From Candidatus Mediterraneibacter stercorigallinarum (GTDB taxonomy: Bacteria > Bacillota > Clostridia > Lachnospirales > Lachnospiraceae), in NCBI GenBank assembly GCA_019116185.1, contig DXCD01000219.1:1-16180 (forward strand): a stretch of DNA of 16,180 nt, given 5' to 3'. Positions 7,210 through 15,400 of this stretch are shown piece after piece. Position 1 is the stretch's first letter. Every line of letters begins with the position of its first letter. The translations under genes and the position numbers were made by a program. The notes below the pieces were generated by a model. The model saw only the letters and a program-made list of their open reading frames with translations. It was not told the DNA's origin and made no database searches.

Positions 7210-8332
7210 GATCTATGTAGTGCAAAACGGCGACACGCTGGAAGGGGTTTCACGGCAGACCGGCGTGCCTGTGTGGAAGATCGTATATGATAATCAGCTT
7301 TCTGACAGAAATATCCTTGTCCCGGGCCAGGCGCTCCTGCTCCTTTCGCCGGGGGAAAGCGGGAACCTTGCCGGAGGAAAAAGGGTGGGCGGGTACGCCT
7401 ATCCGTTCGTAGAACCGGAGATCCTGGGGCAGGCATTTCCCGCCCTGAAAGAACTGCTTGTATTTTCTTACGGATTTACCTTTGAGGGAAACCTTGTCCC
7501 GCCGCCTCAGGATGACCTGTGGATGATCGAGACAGCGTGGAACCGCGGGGCAGAGCCGCTGATGGTGCTGACGCCGTTTTCCGGCGGGGCGTTTAACAAT
7601 CAGCTTGTAAAAGTGCTGGTGGAAAATGAAGAAATACAGGATACGCTCATTGAACAGATGATTGCCACGGCCAGCGACAGGGGATATGCGGGAGTTGATA
7701 TTGATTTTGAGTATATTCTGCCGGAAAATCGGGTACAGTATGCGGATTTCGTCGGAAAGGTCCGTCGGCGAATGAACGAGAACGGATACCGGGTGTCCGT
7801 GGCAATAGCCCCTAAGACGTCGGACGGCCAGAAAGGACTTCTTGTGGAGGGCGTGGACTACGCGCTTCTCGGGGAAAATGCGGACGCTGTTTTTCTGATG
7901 ACTTATGAATGGGGATATACCTACGGCCCGCCCATGGCAGTGGCGCCGCTCGACAAAGTACGGCAGGTGGTGGAATATGCGCTGACAAGGATTCCGGCTG
8001 AGAAACTGATCATGGGGATCCCGAATTACGGCTATGACTGGCCGCTTCCGTATGAGCGGGGCATCACAAGGGCGCGCACCATAGGAAATGTGGAGGCAGT
8101 GGAGATCGCGGCAGACAACGGGGCAGCCATCGAGTATGCGCCGGTTGCCCAGAGCCCGTGGTTTACTTACCGCCAGAACGGGATGGAGCATGTAGTATGG
8201 TTCGAAGATCCAAGAAGTATCGAGGCAAAGTGGGGGCTGGTAAAGGAGTACGGCCTTTCCGGGGCGTGGTATTGGAATCTGATGCGCCCCTTCCGGTCGA
8301 ACTGGCTGATGACGGGGGATACTGCCTTGTAA
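7208..8332 (+). CDS. LysM-GH18 glycosidase, SleL/YaaH-like
   Basis: About 374 residues with one N-terminal LysM (YVVQNGDTLEGVSRQTGVPV onward, ending in ILVPGQALLLL), then a glycoside hydrolase family 18 barrel. The catalytic motif is GVDIDFEY; counted from the GTG at 7199 the acid residues are D167, D169 and E171. Further conserved strands are VFLMTYEWGYTYGPP and LIMGIPNYGYDW, with SGAWYWNLMRPF near the end. This architecture is that of SleL/YaaH, which cut cortex peptidoglycan fragments (N-acetylglucosaminidase) during spore germination. The frame is open from GTG 7199, but TTG 7208 is preferred: it starts right at the LysM (MIYVVQNGD) and has a G-run 8 bases upstream. There is no signal peptide, as in SleL-type coat enzymes. 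The exact start is uncertain. Confidence 0.85.
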   Translation: MIYVVQNGDTLEGVSRQTGVPVWKIVYDNQLSDRNILVPGQALLLLSPGESGNLAGGKRVGGYAYPFVEPEILGQAFPALKELLVFSYGFTFEGNLVPPPQDDLWMIETAWNRGAEPLMVLTPFSGGAFNNQLVKVLVENEEIQDTLIEQMIATASDRGYAGVDIDFEYILPENRVQYADFVGKVRRRMNENGYRVSVAIAPKTSDGQKGLLVEGVDYALLGENADAVFLMTYEWGYTYGPPMAVAPLDKVRQVVEYALTRIPAEKLIMGIPNYGYDWPLPYERGITRARTIGNVEAVEIAADNGAAIEYAPVAQSPWFTYRQNGMEHVVWFEDPRSIEAKWGLVKEYGLSGAWYWNLMRPFRSNWLMTGDTAL

Positions 8333-8392
8333 GATTCATGCCGTGTGTTTATAAATTCATAAGATTTTGTTCACCAGAGTTAAATAGTTCTG

Positions 8393-8401
8393 TGATATGA
8401 T
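8393..8401 (+). promoter_or_regulatory. Possible extended -10 promoter of the amidase gene
   Basis: TGATATGAT (8393-8401) fits an extended -10 (TGn plus TATGAT). No good -35 box lies 16-18 bases upstream, so this is only a candidate. It precedes an inverted repeat and the amidase start at 8464. Confidence 0.3.
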
Positions 8402-8413
8402 AAAAAATAATGG

Positions 8414-8434
8414 GAACTGCCAGACCGGCAGTTC
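8414..8434 (+). repeat. Perfect 8-bp inverted repeat upstream of the amidase gene
   Basis: GAACTGCC (8414-8421) and GGCAGTTC (8427-8434) form a perfect stem with a 5-base loop. No T-run follows, so it is not an intrinsic terminator. It lies 13 bases after the candidate -10 and 30 bases before the amidase ATG, where it could be an operator or a 5'-leader structure. The rest of 8333-8463 holds nothing else recognisable. Confidence 0.5.
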
Positions 8435-8463
8435 ACAGCGACTGATGACAGCGGGGCGGAAAG

Positions 8464-9162
8464 ATGAATTCATACAGAGGGAACGGAAGAAAAAGGAAGA
8501 CCAGAAGGAAAAGGAAGTGTCTCAATGCAGTCCGAAGAAAGCCTTATGCGGCGGCAGGATTACTTGTTCTTGTGATACTGACTGTGGCGCTGGGAGTATA
8601 TTCCTGCGCGTCGGGGAAAGGACGCTATGCGGATGTGGACGCTTCGGAGCCGGAGCTTGACGTACAGCTCCTTGATGTCAATCCATACTCCAGGCCGGGG
8701 ATCCAGAGCGAAGGAATCAACGGCGTGGTGATCCACTATACGGCAAATCCGGGAAGCACGGCTCAGGAGAACCGGGATTATTTTAACGGGCTTCAGTATT
8801 CACAGGAGACAGAGGCGAGCAGTAATTTTATTGTCGGTCTGGACGGCGAGATCATCCAGTGTGTTCCCACATGGGAAGTTGCATATGCGTCCAATGAGCG
8901 CAATTATGATACCGTGTCCATCGAAGTGTGCCATCCGGACGAGACGGGGGAGTTTACGGATGAGACCTATGAGTCTCTTGTACAGCTTACGGCATGGCTG
9001 TGCGTGAAATTTTCTCTCACAGAGGACGAGGTGATCCGGCACTATGATGTGACGGGGAAGATCTGTCCGAAATATTTTGTCGAACATGAAGACGCATGGG
9101 AGGGTTTTAAAGAGAACGTAGGAGACGCGATCCGGAAAACACAGGAAGAAACACAGGAATAG
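8464..9162 (+). CDS. N-acetylmuramoyl-L-alanine amidase (Amidase_2/PGRP type)
   Basis: A 232-residue protein that is very basic at the N-terminus (residues 5-26), has one membrane anchor (about 28-46), then an Amidase_2/PGRP domain from about 80. Zinc ligands can be read by analogy to T7 lysozyme: H91 in VVIHYTANPG, H193 in IRHYDVTGK and C201 in KICPKYF, with K199 at the catalytic lysine position. The SSNFIVGLDGEIIQCVP and SIEVCHPDE segments are also typical. It should cleave the bond between N-acetylmuramic acid and L-alanine in peptidoglycan outside the membrane. SYSCAS near residue 45 (read VYSCAS) resembles a lipobox, but the preceding sequence is unusual for one. Its place next to a SleL-like enzyme suggests wall or spore remodelling. 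Its ribosome binding site is weak. Confidence 0.88.
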   Translation: MNSYRGNGRKRKTRRKRKCLNAVRRKPYAAAGLLVLVILTVALGVYSCASGKGRYADVDASEPELDVQLLDVNPYSRPGIQSEGINGVVIHYTANPGSTAQENRDYFNGLQYSQETEASSNFIVGLDGEIIQCVPTWEVAYASNERNYDTVSIEVCHPDETGEFTDETYESLVQLTAWLCVKFSLTEDEVIRHYDVTGKICPKYFVEHEDAWEGFKENVGDAIRKTQEETQE

Positions 9163-9175
9163 GCTGTCTTCCTCC

Positions 9176-9204
9176 TTGCGGTCAGCGGGGAAAGTTGTTA
9201 TAAT
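9176..9204 (+). promoter_or_regulatory. Sigma-A promoter of the aroQ-aroK/yqeG unit
   Basis: A -35 TTGCGG at 9176-9181, a 17-base spacer and a perfect -10 TATAAT at 9199-9204. It begins 14 bases after the amidase stop and gives a leader of about 70 bases before the fused aromatic-pathway gene. Confidence 0.7.
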
Positions 9205-9281
9205 GTGATCGTTAAGCCCGTATGTATGCGGAAATCTGACTTTTACGCGTGAAAAGGGCGCAATAATTTTGGAGGGTAATG

Positions 9282-10067
9282 ATGAACGATCTGGAAATGT
9301 ACCGCGAGCAGCTCGCACTCTGTGACGACAAGATCATTGACGCGCTCGTGGAGAGAAACGCCATCATCGAGAAGATCATGGCTTATAAAGAAAAATACGG
9401 AATGCCCATCCTGCAGCCGGCACAGGAGGCGAAGCAGCAGAGAAGGCTTGATGAGAAGCTCAAAGACAACAAGTATCAGGAAGAGATCCAGGATGTATTT
9501 CAGCGGATCTTAAGGAACAGCAAGCGCATACAGGCAAGGAAGCTCTTCTCCTACAATATCGTGCTCATCGGATTTATGGGCGCGGGCAAATCCACGGTCT
9601 CAGACTATCTGAGCACCATGTTTGACATGAGGCTGGTGGAGATGGATCAGGAGATCTCCGAGCGCGAGGAGATGAGCATCCCGGATATTTTTGCTACATA
9701 CGGCGAAGAATATTTCAGGAATCTTGAGACAAGCCTTTTAAAAGAACTCCAGACAGGGAAGAATTGTATCATATCCTGCGGCGGCGGAGCGGCGCTCCGG
9801 GAAGAAAATGTCAGGGAAATGAAGAAGAACGGCAGGGTTGTGCTTCTTACCGCAAGCCCGGAGACAATCTATGAGAGGGTCAAGGACAGCAACGACCGGC
9901 CGATCCTTCACGGGAACAATAATGTAGAGTTCATTGCAGATCTGATGGAGAAGCGCAGGGAGAAATATGAGGCGGCCGCTGATGTTGTCATTCAGACAGA
10001 CGGCAAGACAGTCCTTCAGATCTCAGAGGAACTGCTCACGAAACTGGCGGAGATAGATAATGTTTGA
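9282..10067 (+). CDS. Chorismate mutase-shikimate kinase fusion protein
   Basis: A 261-residue two-domain enzyme. Residues 1-88 are an AroQ-type all-helical chorismate mutase (chorismate to prephenate); residues 90-261 are shikimate kinase (shikimate plus ATP to shikimate 3-phosphate). Kinase features are the Walker A GFMGAGKS (97-104), D122, FATYGEEYFRNLE with R146, SCGGG (165-169), the lid DRPILHG with R206, and RREKYEAAAD. In the mutase, R8, R25, K36, E49 and Q84 align with E. coli R11, R28, K39, E52 and Q88, but the positions of D48 and R51 are Q45 and Q48 in PILQPAQE. The frame also has an ATG at 9279; GGAGGG at 9271-9276 leaves only 2 bases to it and 5 to ATG 9282, so 9282 is chosen. 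It overlaps the next gene by 8 bases. Confidence 0.93.
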   Translation: MNDLEMYREQLALCDDKIIDALVERNAIIEKIMAYKEKYGMPILQPAQEAKQQRRLDEKLKDNKYQEEIQDVFQRILRNSKRIQARKLFSYNIVLIGFMGAGKSTVSDYLSTMFDMRLVEMDQEISEREEMSIPDIFATYGEEYFRNLETSLLKELQTGKNCIISCGGGAALREENVREMKKNGRVVLLTASPETIYERVKDSNDRPILHGNNNVEFIADLMEKRREKYEAAADVVIQTDGKTVLQISEELLTKLAEIDNV

Positions 10068-10569
10068 GAAATTTTTCCCGGATGAGTATGTGGCGTCCAC
10101 ATATGTCATCCCATTTGAAAAACTATATGAACAAGGTTACAGAGGCGTTGTTTTTGATATTGACAATACCCTGGTTCCCCACGGGGCTCCGGCGGATGAC
10201 AGGGCGAAAAAGCTCTTCAGACGGCTTGCGGATATCGGCTTTGCTTCCTGCCTGATCTCAAACAATCAGGAGGCAAGGGTGAAGATGTTCAACCGGGATA
10301 TCGGGACAAACTATATCTATAACGCGCACAAGCCCTCGACCAAGAATTATGTCCGAGCCATGGAGATCATGGGTACGGACCGGACGAATACGGTCTTTGT
10401 GGGAGACCAGCTTTTTACAGACGTGTGGGGCGCGAAAAGAGCGGGTATACACAATATTCTGGTGAAGCCCATTCACCCGAAAGAGGAGATTCAGATCGTT
10501 CTCAAACGGTATCTTGAGAAGATTGTGCTCCATTTCTATAAAAAAACATTGAAAAATAGCAAAAGTTAG
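10060..10569 (+). CDS. YqeG family HAD IIIA-type phosphatase
   Basis: A 169-residue cytoplasmic protein of the HAD superfamily, YqeG family. The motifs are in order: motif I DIDNT (D33, D35), motif II SNN (S67), motif III K91 in NAHKPS, and motif IV VGDQLFTD (D116, D121). The family is predicted to be a phosphatase; in Bacillus it lies with ribosome-related genes and its substrate is not settled. The ATG lies inside the end of the AroQ-AroK gene (8-base overlap in another frame), so the two are probably translationally coupled. The promoter for efp is at the very end of this gene and just past it. Confidence 0.9.
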   Translation: MFEKFFPDEYVASTYVIPFEKLYEQGYRGVVFDIDNTLVPHGAPADDRAKKLFRRLADIGFASCLISNNQEARVKMFNRDIGTNYIYNAHKPSTKNYVRAMEIMGTDRTNTVFVGDQLFTDVWGAKRAGIHNILVKPIHPKEEIQIVLKRYLEKIVLHFYKKTLKNSKS

Positions 10570-10577
10570 TATAAAAT
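10549..10577 (+). promoter_or_regulatory. Promoter of efp
   Basis: A -35 TTGAAA at 10549-10554 and a -10 TAAAAT at 10572-10577 with a 17-base spacer. TATAAA at 10570-10575 is an overlapping alternative. The -35 lies inside the last codons of the YqeG gene, giving efp an independent promoter. Confidence 0.55.
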
Positions 10578-10625
10578 CTAAAGATAGAGCGTCTGCTCAG
10601 ATGCACGATTGAAGGAGGAAGACAA

Positions 10626-11183
10626 ATGGTCGCAGCAGGAGATTTTAAGAACGGCATTACCGTAGAAATTGACGGGAATATTTATCAGATTTTGGAATTC
10701 CAGCATGTAAAACCCGGAAAAGGGGCAGCTTTCGTTAGAACGAAATTGAAAAACATCATCAGCGGGGGCGTGGTTGAGAAGACATTCCGTCCGACAGAGA
10801 AGTTTGAGAACGCGCATATTGACAGAAAAGATATGCAGTATCTTTATCAGGACGGCGATCTGTACAATTTCATGGATTTGGAGACATATGATCAGATCGC
10901 GCTGAATTCAGACGTAGTAGGCGACGCACTGAAGTTCGTAAAAGAGAATGAGACAGTTAAGATCTGCTCTCATAAGGGCAATGTATTTTCTGTAGAGCCG
11001 CCTCTCTTTGTCGAGCTGGCGATTACAGAGACTGAGCCGGGATTCAAGGGCGATACAGCGCAGGGAGCTACGAAACCGGCAACTGTTGAGACAGGGGCGA
11101 CGGTTATGGTTCCTCTGTTCTGTGAGACGGGCGATGTTCTGAAGATTGATACACGTACAGGCGAGTATCTGTCAAGAGTATAA
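10626..11183 (+). CDS. efp: Elongation factor P
   Basis: Elongation factor P enters the ribosomal E site and speeds peptide bond formation at polyproline stretches. The 185 residues match the family of three beta-barrel domains: the KOW-like N-terminal domain, then two OB domains ending GDVLKIDTRTGEYLSRV. The functional loop is KPGKGAA with K32 at the tip, the position that carries a modification in many bacteria (aminopentanol in B. subtilis, beta-lysine in E. coli). There is no modification gene in the window. A strong GGAGGA at 10613-10618 precedes the ATG. It is transcribed from its own promoter and closed by the terminator at 11226-11260. No pepP-like peptidase gene lies just upstream, although I recall that pairing in other Firmicutes. 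Confidence 0.97.
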   Translation: MVAAGDFKNGITVEIDGNIYQILEFQHVKPGKGAAFVRTKLKNIISGGVVEKTFRPTEKFENAHIDRKDMQYLYQDGDLYNFMDLETYDQIALNSDVVGDALKFVKENETVKICSHKGNVFSVEPPLFVELAITETEPGFKGDTAQGATKPATVETGATVMVPLFCETGDVLKIDTRTGEYLSRV

Positions 11184-11225
11184 AGTCGGAATATCCGTAT
11201 AAAAAATATACAAAAATCTGAGGTC

Positions 11226-11260
11226 AAAGGATGTACTGTTTTGTGCGGTACATCCTTTTT
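11226..11260 (+). terminator. Rho-independent terminator after efp
   Basis: A perfect 11-bp stem, AAAGGATGTAC (11226-11236) with GTACATCCTTT (11248-11258), closes an 11-base loop and runs into a T-rich tail. It separates the housekeeping unit from the accessory operon downstream. Confidence 0.88.
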
Positions 11261-11290
11261 CTTATAAAAAGGCAGAAGCAGGGGAAAAAA

Positions 11291-11306
11291 CTGTAAGAAA
11301 TTACAG
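11291..11306 (+). repeat. Inverted repeat with GAAA loop upstream of the DUF5688 promoter
   Basis: CTGTAA (11291-11296) and TTACAG (11301-11306) flank GAAA, a perfect 6-bp stem with a GNRA-type loop. It is centred about 35 bases upstream of the -35 box at 11333, a reasonable place for an activator or repressor site, but it could be chance. Confidence 0.35.
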
Positions 11307-11332
11307 GGACTTATTTTGTAAAATCTGTCTCA

Positions 11333-11361
11333 TTGCTTTTTGCGCGAAGCTCGTCTATAAT
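11333..11361 (+). promoter_or_regulatory. Sigma-A promoter of the DUF5688-adhesin operon
   Basis: A -35 TTGCTT at 11333-11338, a 17-base spacer and a perfect -10 TATAAT at 11356-11361. It is the only strong promoter between efp and 11469. The transcript would have a leader of about 100 bases containing the inverted repeat CGGTAT/ATACCG (11405-11410 and 11416-11421). Confidence 0.72.
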
Positions 11362-11404
11362 CAAGAGCACATAATATGATTCAGATCAATTTATCAAATT
11401 CACA

Positions 11405-11421
11405 CGGTATACTTCATACCG
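11405..11421 (+). repeat. Small inverted repeat in the operon leader
   Basis: CGGTAT (11405-11410) and ATACCG (11416-11421) around the loop ACTTC form a 6-bp stem in the leader, about 45 bases after the -10. It may be an operator or an RNA hairpin. There is no T-run, so it is not a terminator. Confidence 0.35.
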
Positions 11422-11468
11422 GATTCCTCATTTAATTTAAGACGGGCCGCGTTTAAGGAAGGAGAAGA

Positions 11469-12422
11469 ATGGATTACAAAGAATTTACAAACGCGGTACA
11501 GAAACAGATGAACCAGAGGATGGAAGGAGGTGTTCAGGCAAGCCTTTATACGGCGGTGAAAAATAACGGCAGAGAGCGCACGGGAGTTCTGATCGAAACT
11601 CCGGGCATCAATATCTCCCCGACGATCTATCTGGAAGAGTATTATGAGAGCTACCTGAAAGGCAGGTCTCTCGGGCAGATCGTGGATGAGATCATAAATT
11701 TCTATAACAGCATCAAACAGGAAGAATCCTGGGATTGTGAAAGGCTCCGCAGCTATGAAGGCGTGAAGGGCAGGATTGTTTTCAAGCTGGTCAATACGGC
11801 GAAGAACAGGAAATTCTTAAATACAGTGCCTCATCGTTCCTTTTTGGATCTCTCGATCGTGTTCTATGTGCTCCTGGAGGCTACTGACGATGGAACGGCA
11901 GCCCTGGCGGTAACAAACAGCCATGCAGAACAGTGGGAGGTATGCGCGGAGACCCTCTGGGCGGATGCCGTGCGGAATGTGAGAAGGCTGCTTCCCGCGG
12001 AGTTTGTCACCATGGATCATGCACTGAAGGTAATGCTCAGAGAAAATAGGGGCAGCGCCGGGGACGGCGACCCGGAGAACCTTCTCCTTGGGAATGTCCG
12101 GGAGAGAGACGGGATGTACATCCTTTCCAATAGTCTCAGGAGCTACGGGGCGGCCTGCATTGCGTATCCCCATATCCTGGAGATGATCGGTGAGATCCTT
12201 CAGCGGGATTATTATGTCCTTCCCAGCAGTGTCCATGAGGTAGTGATCGTTCCTTTTTCTCTCAGCCTTGACAGGGGGGAGCTGGACGAGATGATCCGGG
12301 AGATCAATGTAACACAGGTGGCGGAAGAAGAAGTGCTGAGCAATCATGCTTATCTCTATGAAAGGCGCACAGGGACACTTGGCAGCGGGAATGCGCGGCA
12401 GGCAGGGAGGGCGGCAGGATGA
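11469..12422 (+). CDS. DUF5688 family protein
   Basis: A 317-residue soluble protein without signal peptide or membrane segment. I recognise the DUF5688 family, common in Lachnospiraceae and of unknown function, by VKNNGRERTGVLIETPGIN, then SPTIYLEEYYESYLKG, LGQIVDEIINFYNSI, AVTNSHAEQWEVCAETLWAD with RRLLPAEF, and near the end VHEVVIVPFSLSL and VTQVAEEEVLSNHAYLYER. No catalytic motif is evident. AAGGAAGGAG at 11456-11465 is a strong ribosome binding site just before the ATG. Its stop overlaps the start of the surface protein by 4 bases (ATGA), so the two are expected to be co-translated. A role in making, folding or regulating the surface protein is possible but unproven; DUF5688 genes elsewhere need not have such a partner. 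Confidence 0.8.
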   Translation: MDYKEFTNAVQKQMNQRMEGGVQASLYTAVKNNGRERTGVLIETPGINISPTIYLEEYYESYLKGRSLGQIVDEIINFYNSIKQEESWDCERLRSYEGVKGRIVFKLVNTAKNRKFLNTVPHRSFLDLSIVFYVLLEATDDGTAALAVTNSHAEQWEVCAETLWADAVRNVRRLLPAEFVTMDHALKVMLRENRGSAGDGDPENLLLGNVRERDGMYILSNSLRSYGAACIAYPHILEMIGEILQRDYYVLPSSVHEVVIVPFSLSLDRGELDEMIREINVTQVAEEEVLSNHAYLYERRTGTLGSGNARQAGRAAG

Positions 12423-15400
12423 AGCATCGGGTAAGGTGGAGAATATTTATTGTGACTGTGTTTCTTCTGTTCCTGGGTCTGCGGGCAGGGAGGATGTATC
12501 CTGTAAGCGCGGCATCTGAGCAGGGGGCTGTGGAACTTACAGTCGGCAGGGCAGTCTATTATGGCACATACAGTACGAATTACTTCAATGTGGAAGGGAA
12601 GACAGCATACTGTCTCGAACCGCTTAAGGACACTCCGGAATCAGGGCATTATGCAGTGCATCCTCTGGACGGAGGAGCAGTAAGGAAAGGGATTTACTAC
12701 GTGTACGGGGGACCTGGATATGCGTTGTATCAGGAAAGGTTCGGCAGGATTGGGATTGGAAACGGGTACAGTCAGGATGATGAATATTGTATGAGCCATT
12801 GCATCCTGTCCTATCTGTATTCGGGAAATGATTCTGCATTTACGGGGCTGGACAGCAGCGTGATCGCTGTTCTGAAAGAAAGAGTCCAGAACATCCTGAG
12901 TCTTCCCGAGCCGCCGGAGGCGTTCTACGCGTTCCTGTTCAATATGGACGGAAGCGGGCAGGTGATGGGAGGCAGCGGAAGGGACAGAAGCGGGGAGATC
13001 GAGGTCGGGAAACGTTCGGACCGGCCGGAATGGACAGCGGATAATCCGTGCTATTCCCTGGAGGGGGCGGTATTTGGGATATACAGGCCGGGAGAAGATA
13101 CACCGGCATGGACGATAAAGACCGATGCAGACGGATATGGAAAACTGGAGGATGTCCCAATCGGCACATATGAGATCGCGGAAATTGAGAGCCCCCGGGG
13201 ATTTGCCCTGAACGCACAGCGGCAGCAGATCCGGGTAGAGGAAGGCGAGGTATTCCGGTACGAATGTGTGAACAAGGCACAATATTATCCGGCGCAGATC
13301 CTGCTGAACAAAGTGGATGCCGAGACCGGGGAGCAGAGGCCGCAGGGGACGGCATCACTTGAAGACGCGGAATTTGAGGTGAAATACTATGCCGGATATT
13401 ATGATTCGGATCCCGGAGCCGGGGACATTCTTCCGGAGCGGACCTGGATCCTGCGGACAAATGCAGCGGGAGAGCTTGAATTATCAGATGCATGCAAGGT
13501 GAGCGGAGATGAATTTTATAAAAACGATGCGGGAGAATACGTACTGCCCCTGGGCACGGTTACTTTTCGGGAAGTGAAGGCTCCCGCGGGATATCTGTTA
13601 AATGAGACTGTAGTGGCTGAGAAGATCAGTGCGGAAGGAACAGAAGAGACTGATGTAGTGTACCATGTGCCGGAGTTTCCGGAGCAGGTGGTGCGCGGCG
13701 GACTTCAGATCGTAAAATTCCGGGAGGATGAAGACGAAAATGAAGACCAGAAAACGTCTCTTGAAGGAATTATTTTTACGGTTACCTCAAAGACCACAGG
13801 AGAGCAGACGGAGATCGTGACGGATAAAAACGGGTATGCCGTGATTCAGCAGACAGAGGACGGCAGGGGCGGGCTTGTATATGATACTTATGTAGTAAGC
13901 GAGAGGAATGCGCCGGCCGGCTTGCTGCCTGTGGAAGATTTTGAGGTGACGGTTTCTGAAGAAGGGCAGACCCTTTATTATATTCTTGAAGACAAGAGGG
14001 TGTTTTCTCCGGTCCGCCTGGTGAAGAAAGACGCTGAGACAGGCGAGGTGATCCCGATTGCGGGAGCGGAATTTCAACTTCTGGATCAGGACAAGAATCC
14101 TGTTACCATGACAGTACACTATCCGCAGGAGACTGTATACAGCGCCTTTAAGACAGATGAGAGCGGAAGCTTTGTCCTGCCGGACAGACTTCCGGCAGGG
14201 ATCTACTATTTTCAGGAAAAACGGGCTCCGGAAGGCTATATTCTCAGCAAAGAACCGGTCCGATTTGAGATTACGGAAGATCATGAATGGGGCGATCCCT
14301 TTGTGGCAGAAATTGCAGACAAACCGGCTAAGGGGAGATTCTGTATCAGAAAGACAGACGAAGAGACAGGGGACGCGGTTCCCGGGGCAAAGTTCGAGAT
14401 CAGGGCAAAGGAGGATATACGGACGCCTGCCGGGACTCTCCTCATGGCTGAGGGAAGCCCGGCGGGAGTGCTGGCGACAGGAGCAGACGGCACGGCAGAG
14501 TCAGACAGCCTGCCTCTGGGCAGATATGAGATACAGGAGATAGAACAGGCACCGGGGTATGTGCTCTCAGAGGAAGTATATGAGGCGGAATTAAAGTACG
14601 AAGACCAGGAGACGGAGATCGCGACAGTGAATATAGAATTTACAAATAAACCGACCACGGTGATCCTGTGGAAGACAGAGGAAGGCACAGGAGGTACAGA
14701 TAGTGCAGGAGGTGCAGCCGGTGCAGAAGGTGCAGGGGGCGCAGCCGGTACAGAAGGTGCAGACGATGTGCAAGGAACAGCAAAGGGGCTGGAAGGAGTC
14801 AAATTCACTGTTTGGAAAAAAGAGGAAGCCGCTCAGAATGCTGACGGGGCAGGAGAGCCGGATCATACGGATCCGGAGCAGGAGGCATCAGGTCAGAGCG
14901 TGTCGGAAGAGAATATCCATGTGACGGATGAAAACGGCAGGATCATACTCCGATATCTGACCCCGGGGACATACTGCGTCCGGGAGACAGAGAGTATCCC
15001 GGGATATCTCAGGGATGACGCGGTGTGGGAGTTTACAGTAGACCAGACCGGAAAAGTTGAGGGAAAAGCGTGCGTGGAATATAGAATTGAAAATAAAAAG
15101 ACACAGATCGCGGATACACTGGCGTTCTGGCAAGAGAGCGGAAATAAGGAAATCTATGCTGGGGAAGACAATGTGATCATTGATATGGTGAGCCTGCAGA
15201 ATCTGGAAGCAGGACAGGTATATACGCTGAGAGGCATGCTGGCAGATTCGGATACAGGCGAGATACTGGATGCAGACGGGAGTCCTGCTGCGGGTGAACG
15301 AGAGGCGCTTGGGGAGAAGACGTTTACCGCGGAAAATTCGTCGCAGAAGATTCAGATGGAATTCTCGTTGGATTCCACACAGCTTGAAGAAAAAAGGATC

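Noticed and set aside
7250..8191. 313-codon open frame on the - strand
   Set aside because: Antisense to the LysM-GH18 gene, with no domain and no ribosome binding site.
8397..8660. 87-codon + strand frame starting before the amidase
   Set aside because: It overlaps the amidase in another frame, starts inside the putative -10 box, and the protein shows no family features.
11376..11435. 19-codon ORF in the leader of the DUF5688 gene
   Set aside because: No Shine-Dalgarno sequence before it and no feature of a known leader peptide.
14157..14543. 128-codon + strand frame inside the adhesin gene
   Set aside because: Out-of-frame shadow of the CnaB-repeat coding region; composition is unlike a real protein.
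14708..14761. Short regular repeats that could suggest a CRISPR array
   Set aside because: Adjacent in-frame coding repeats with no spacers; no array with regular spacer-repeat structure was seen anywhere in the window.
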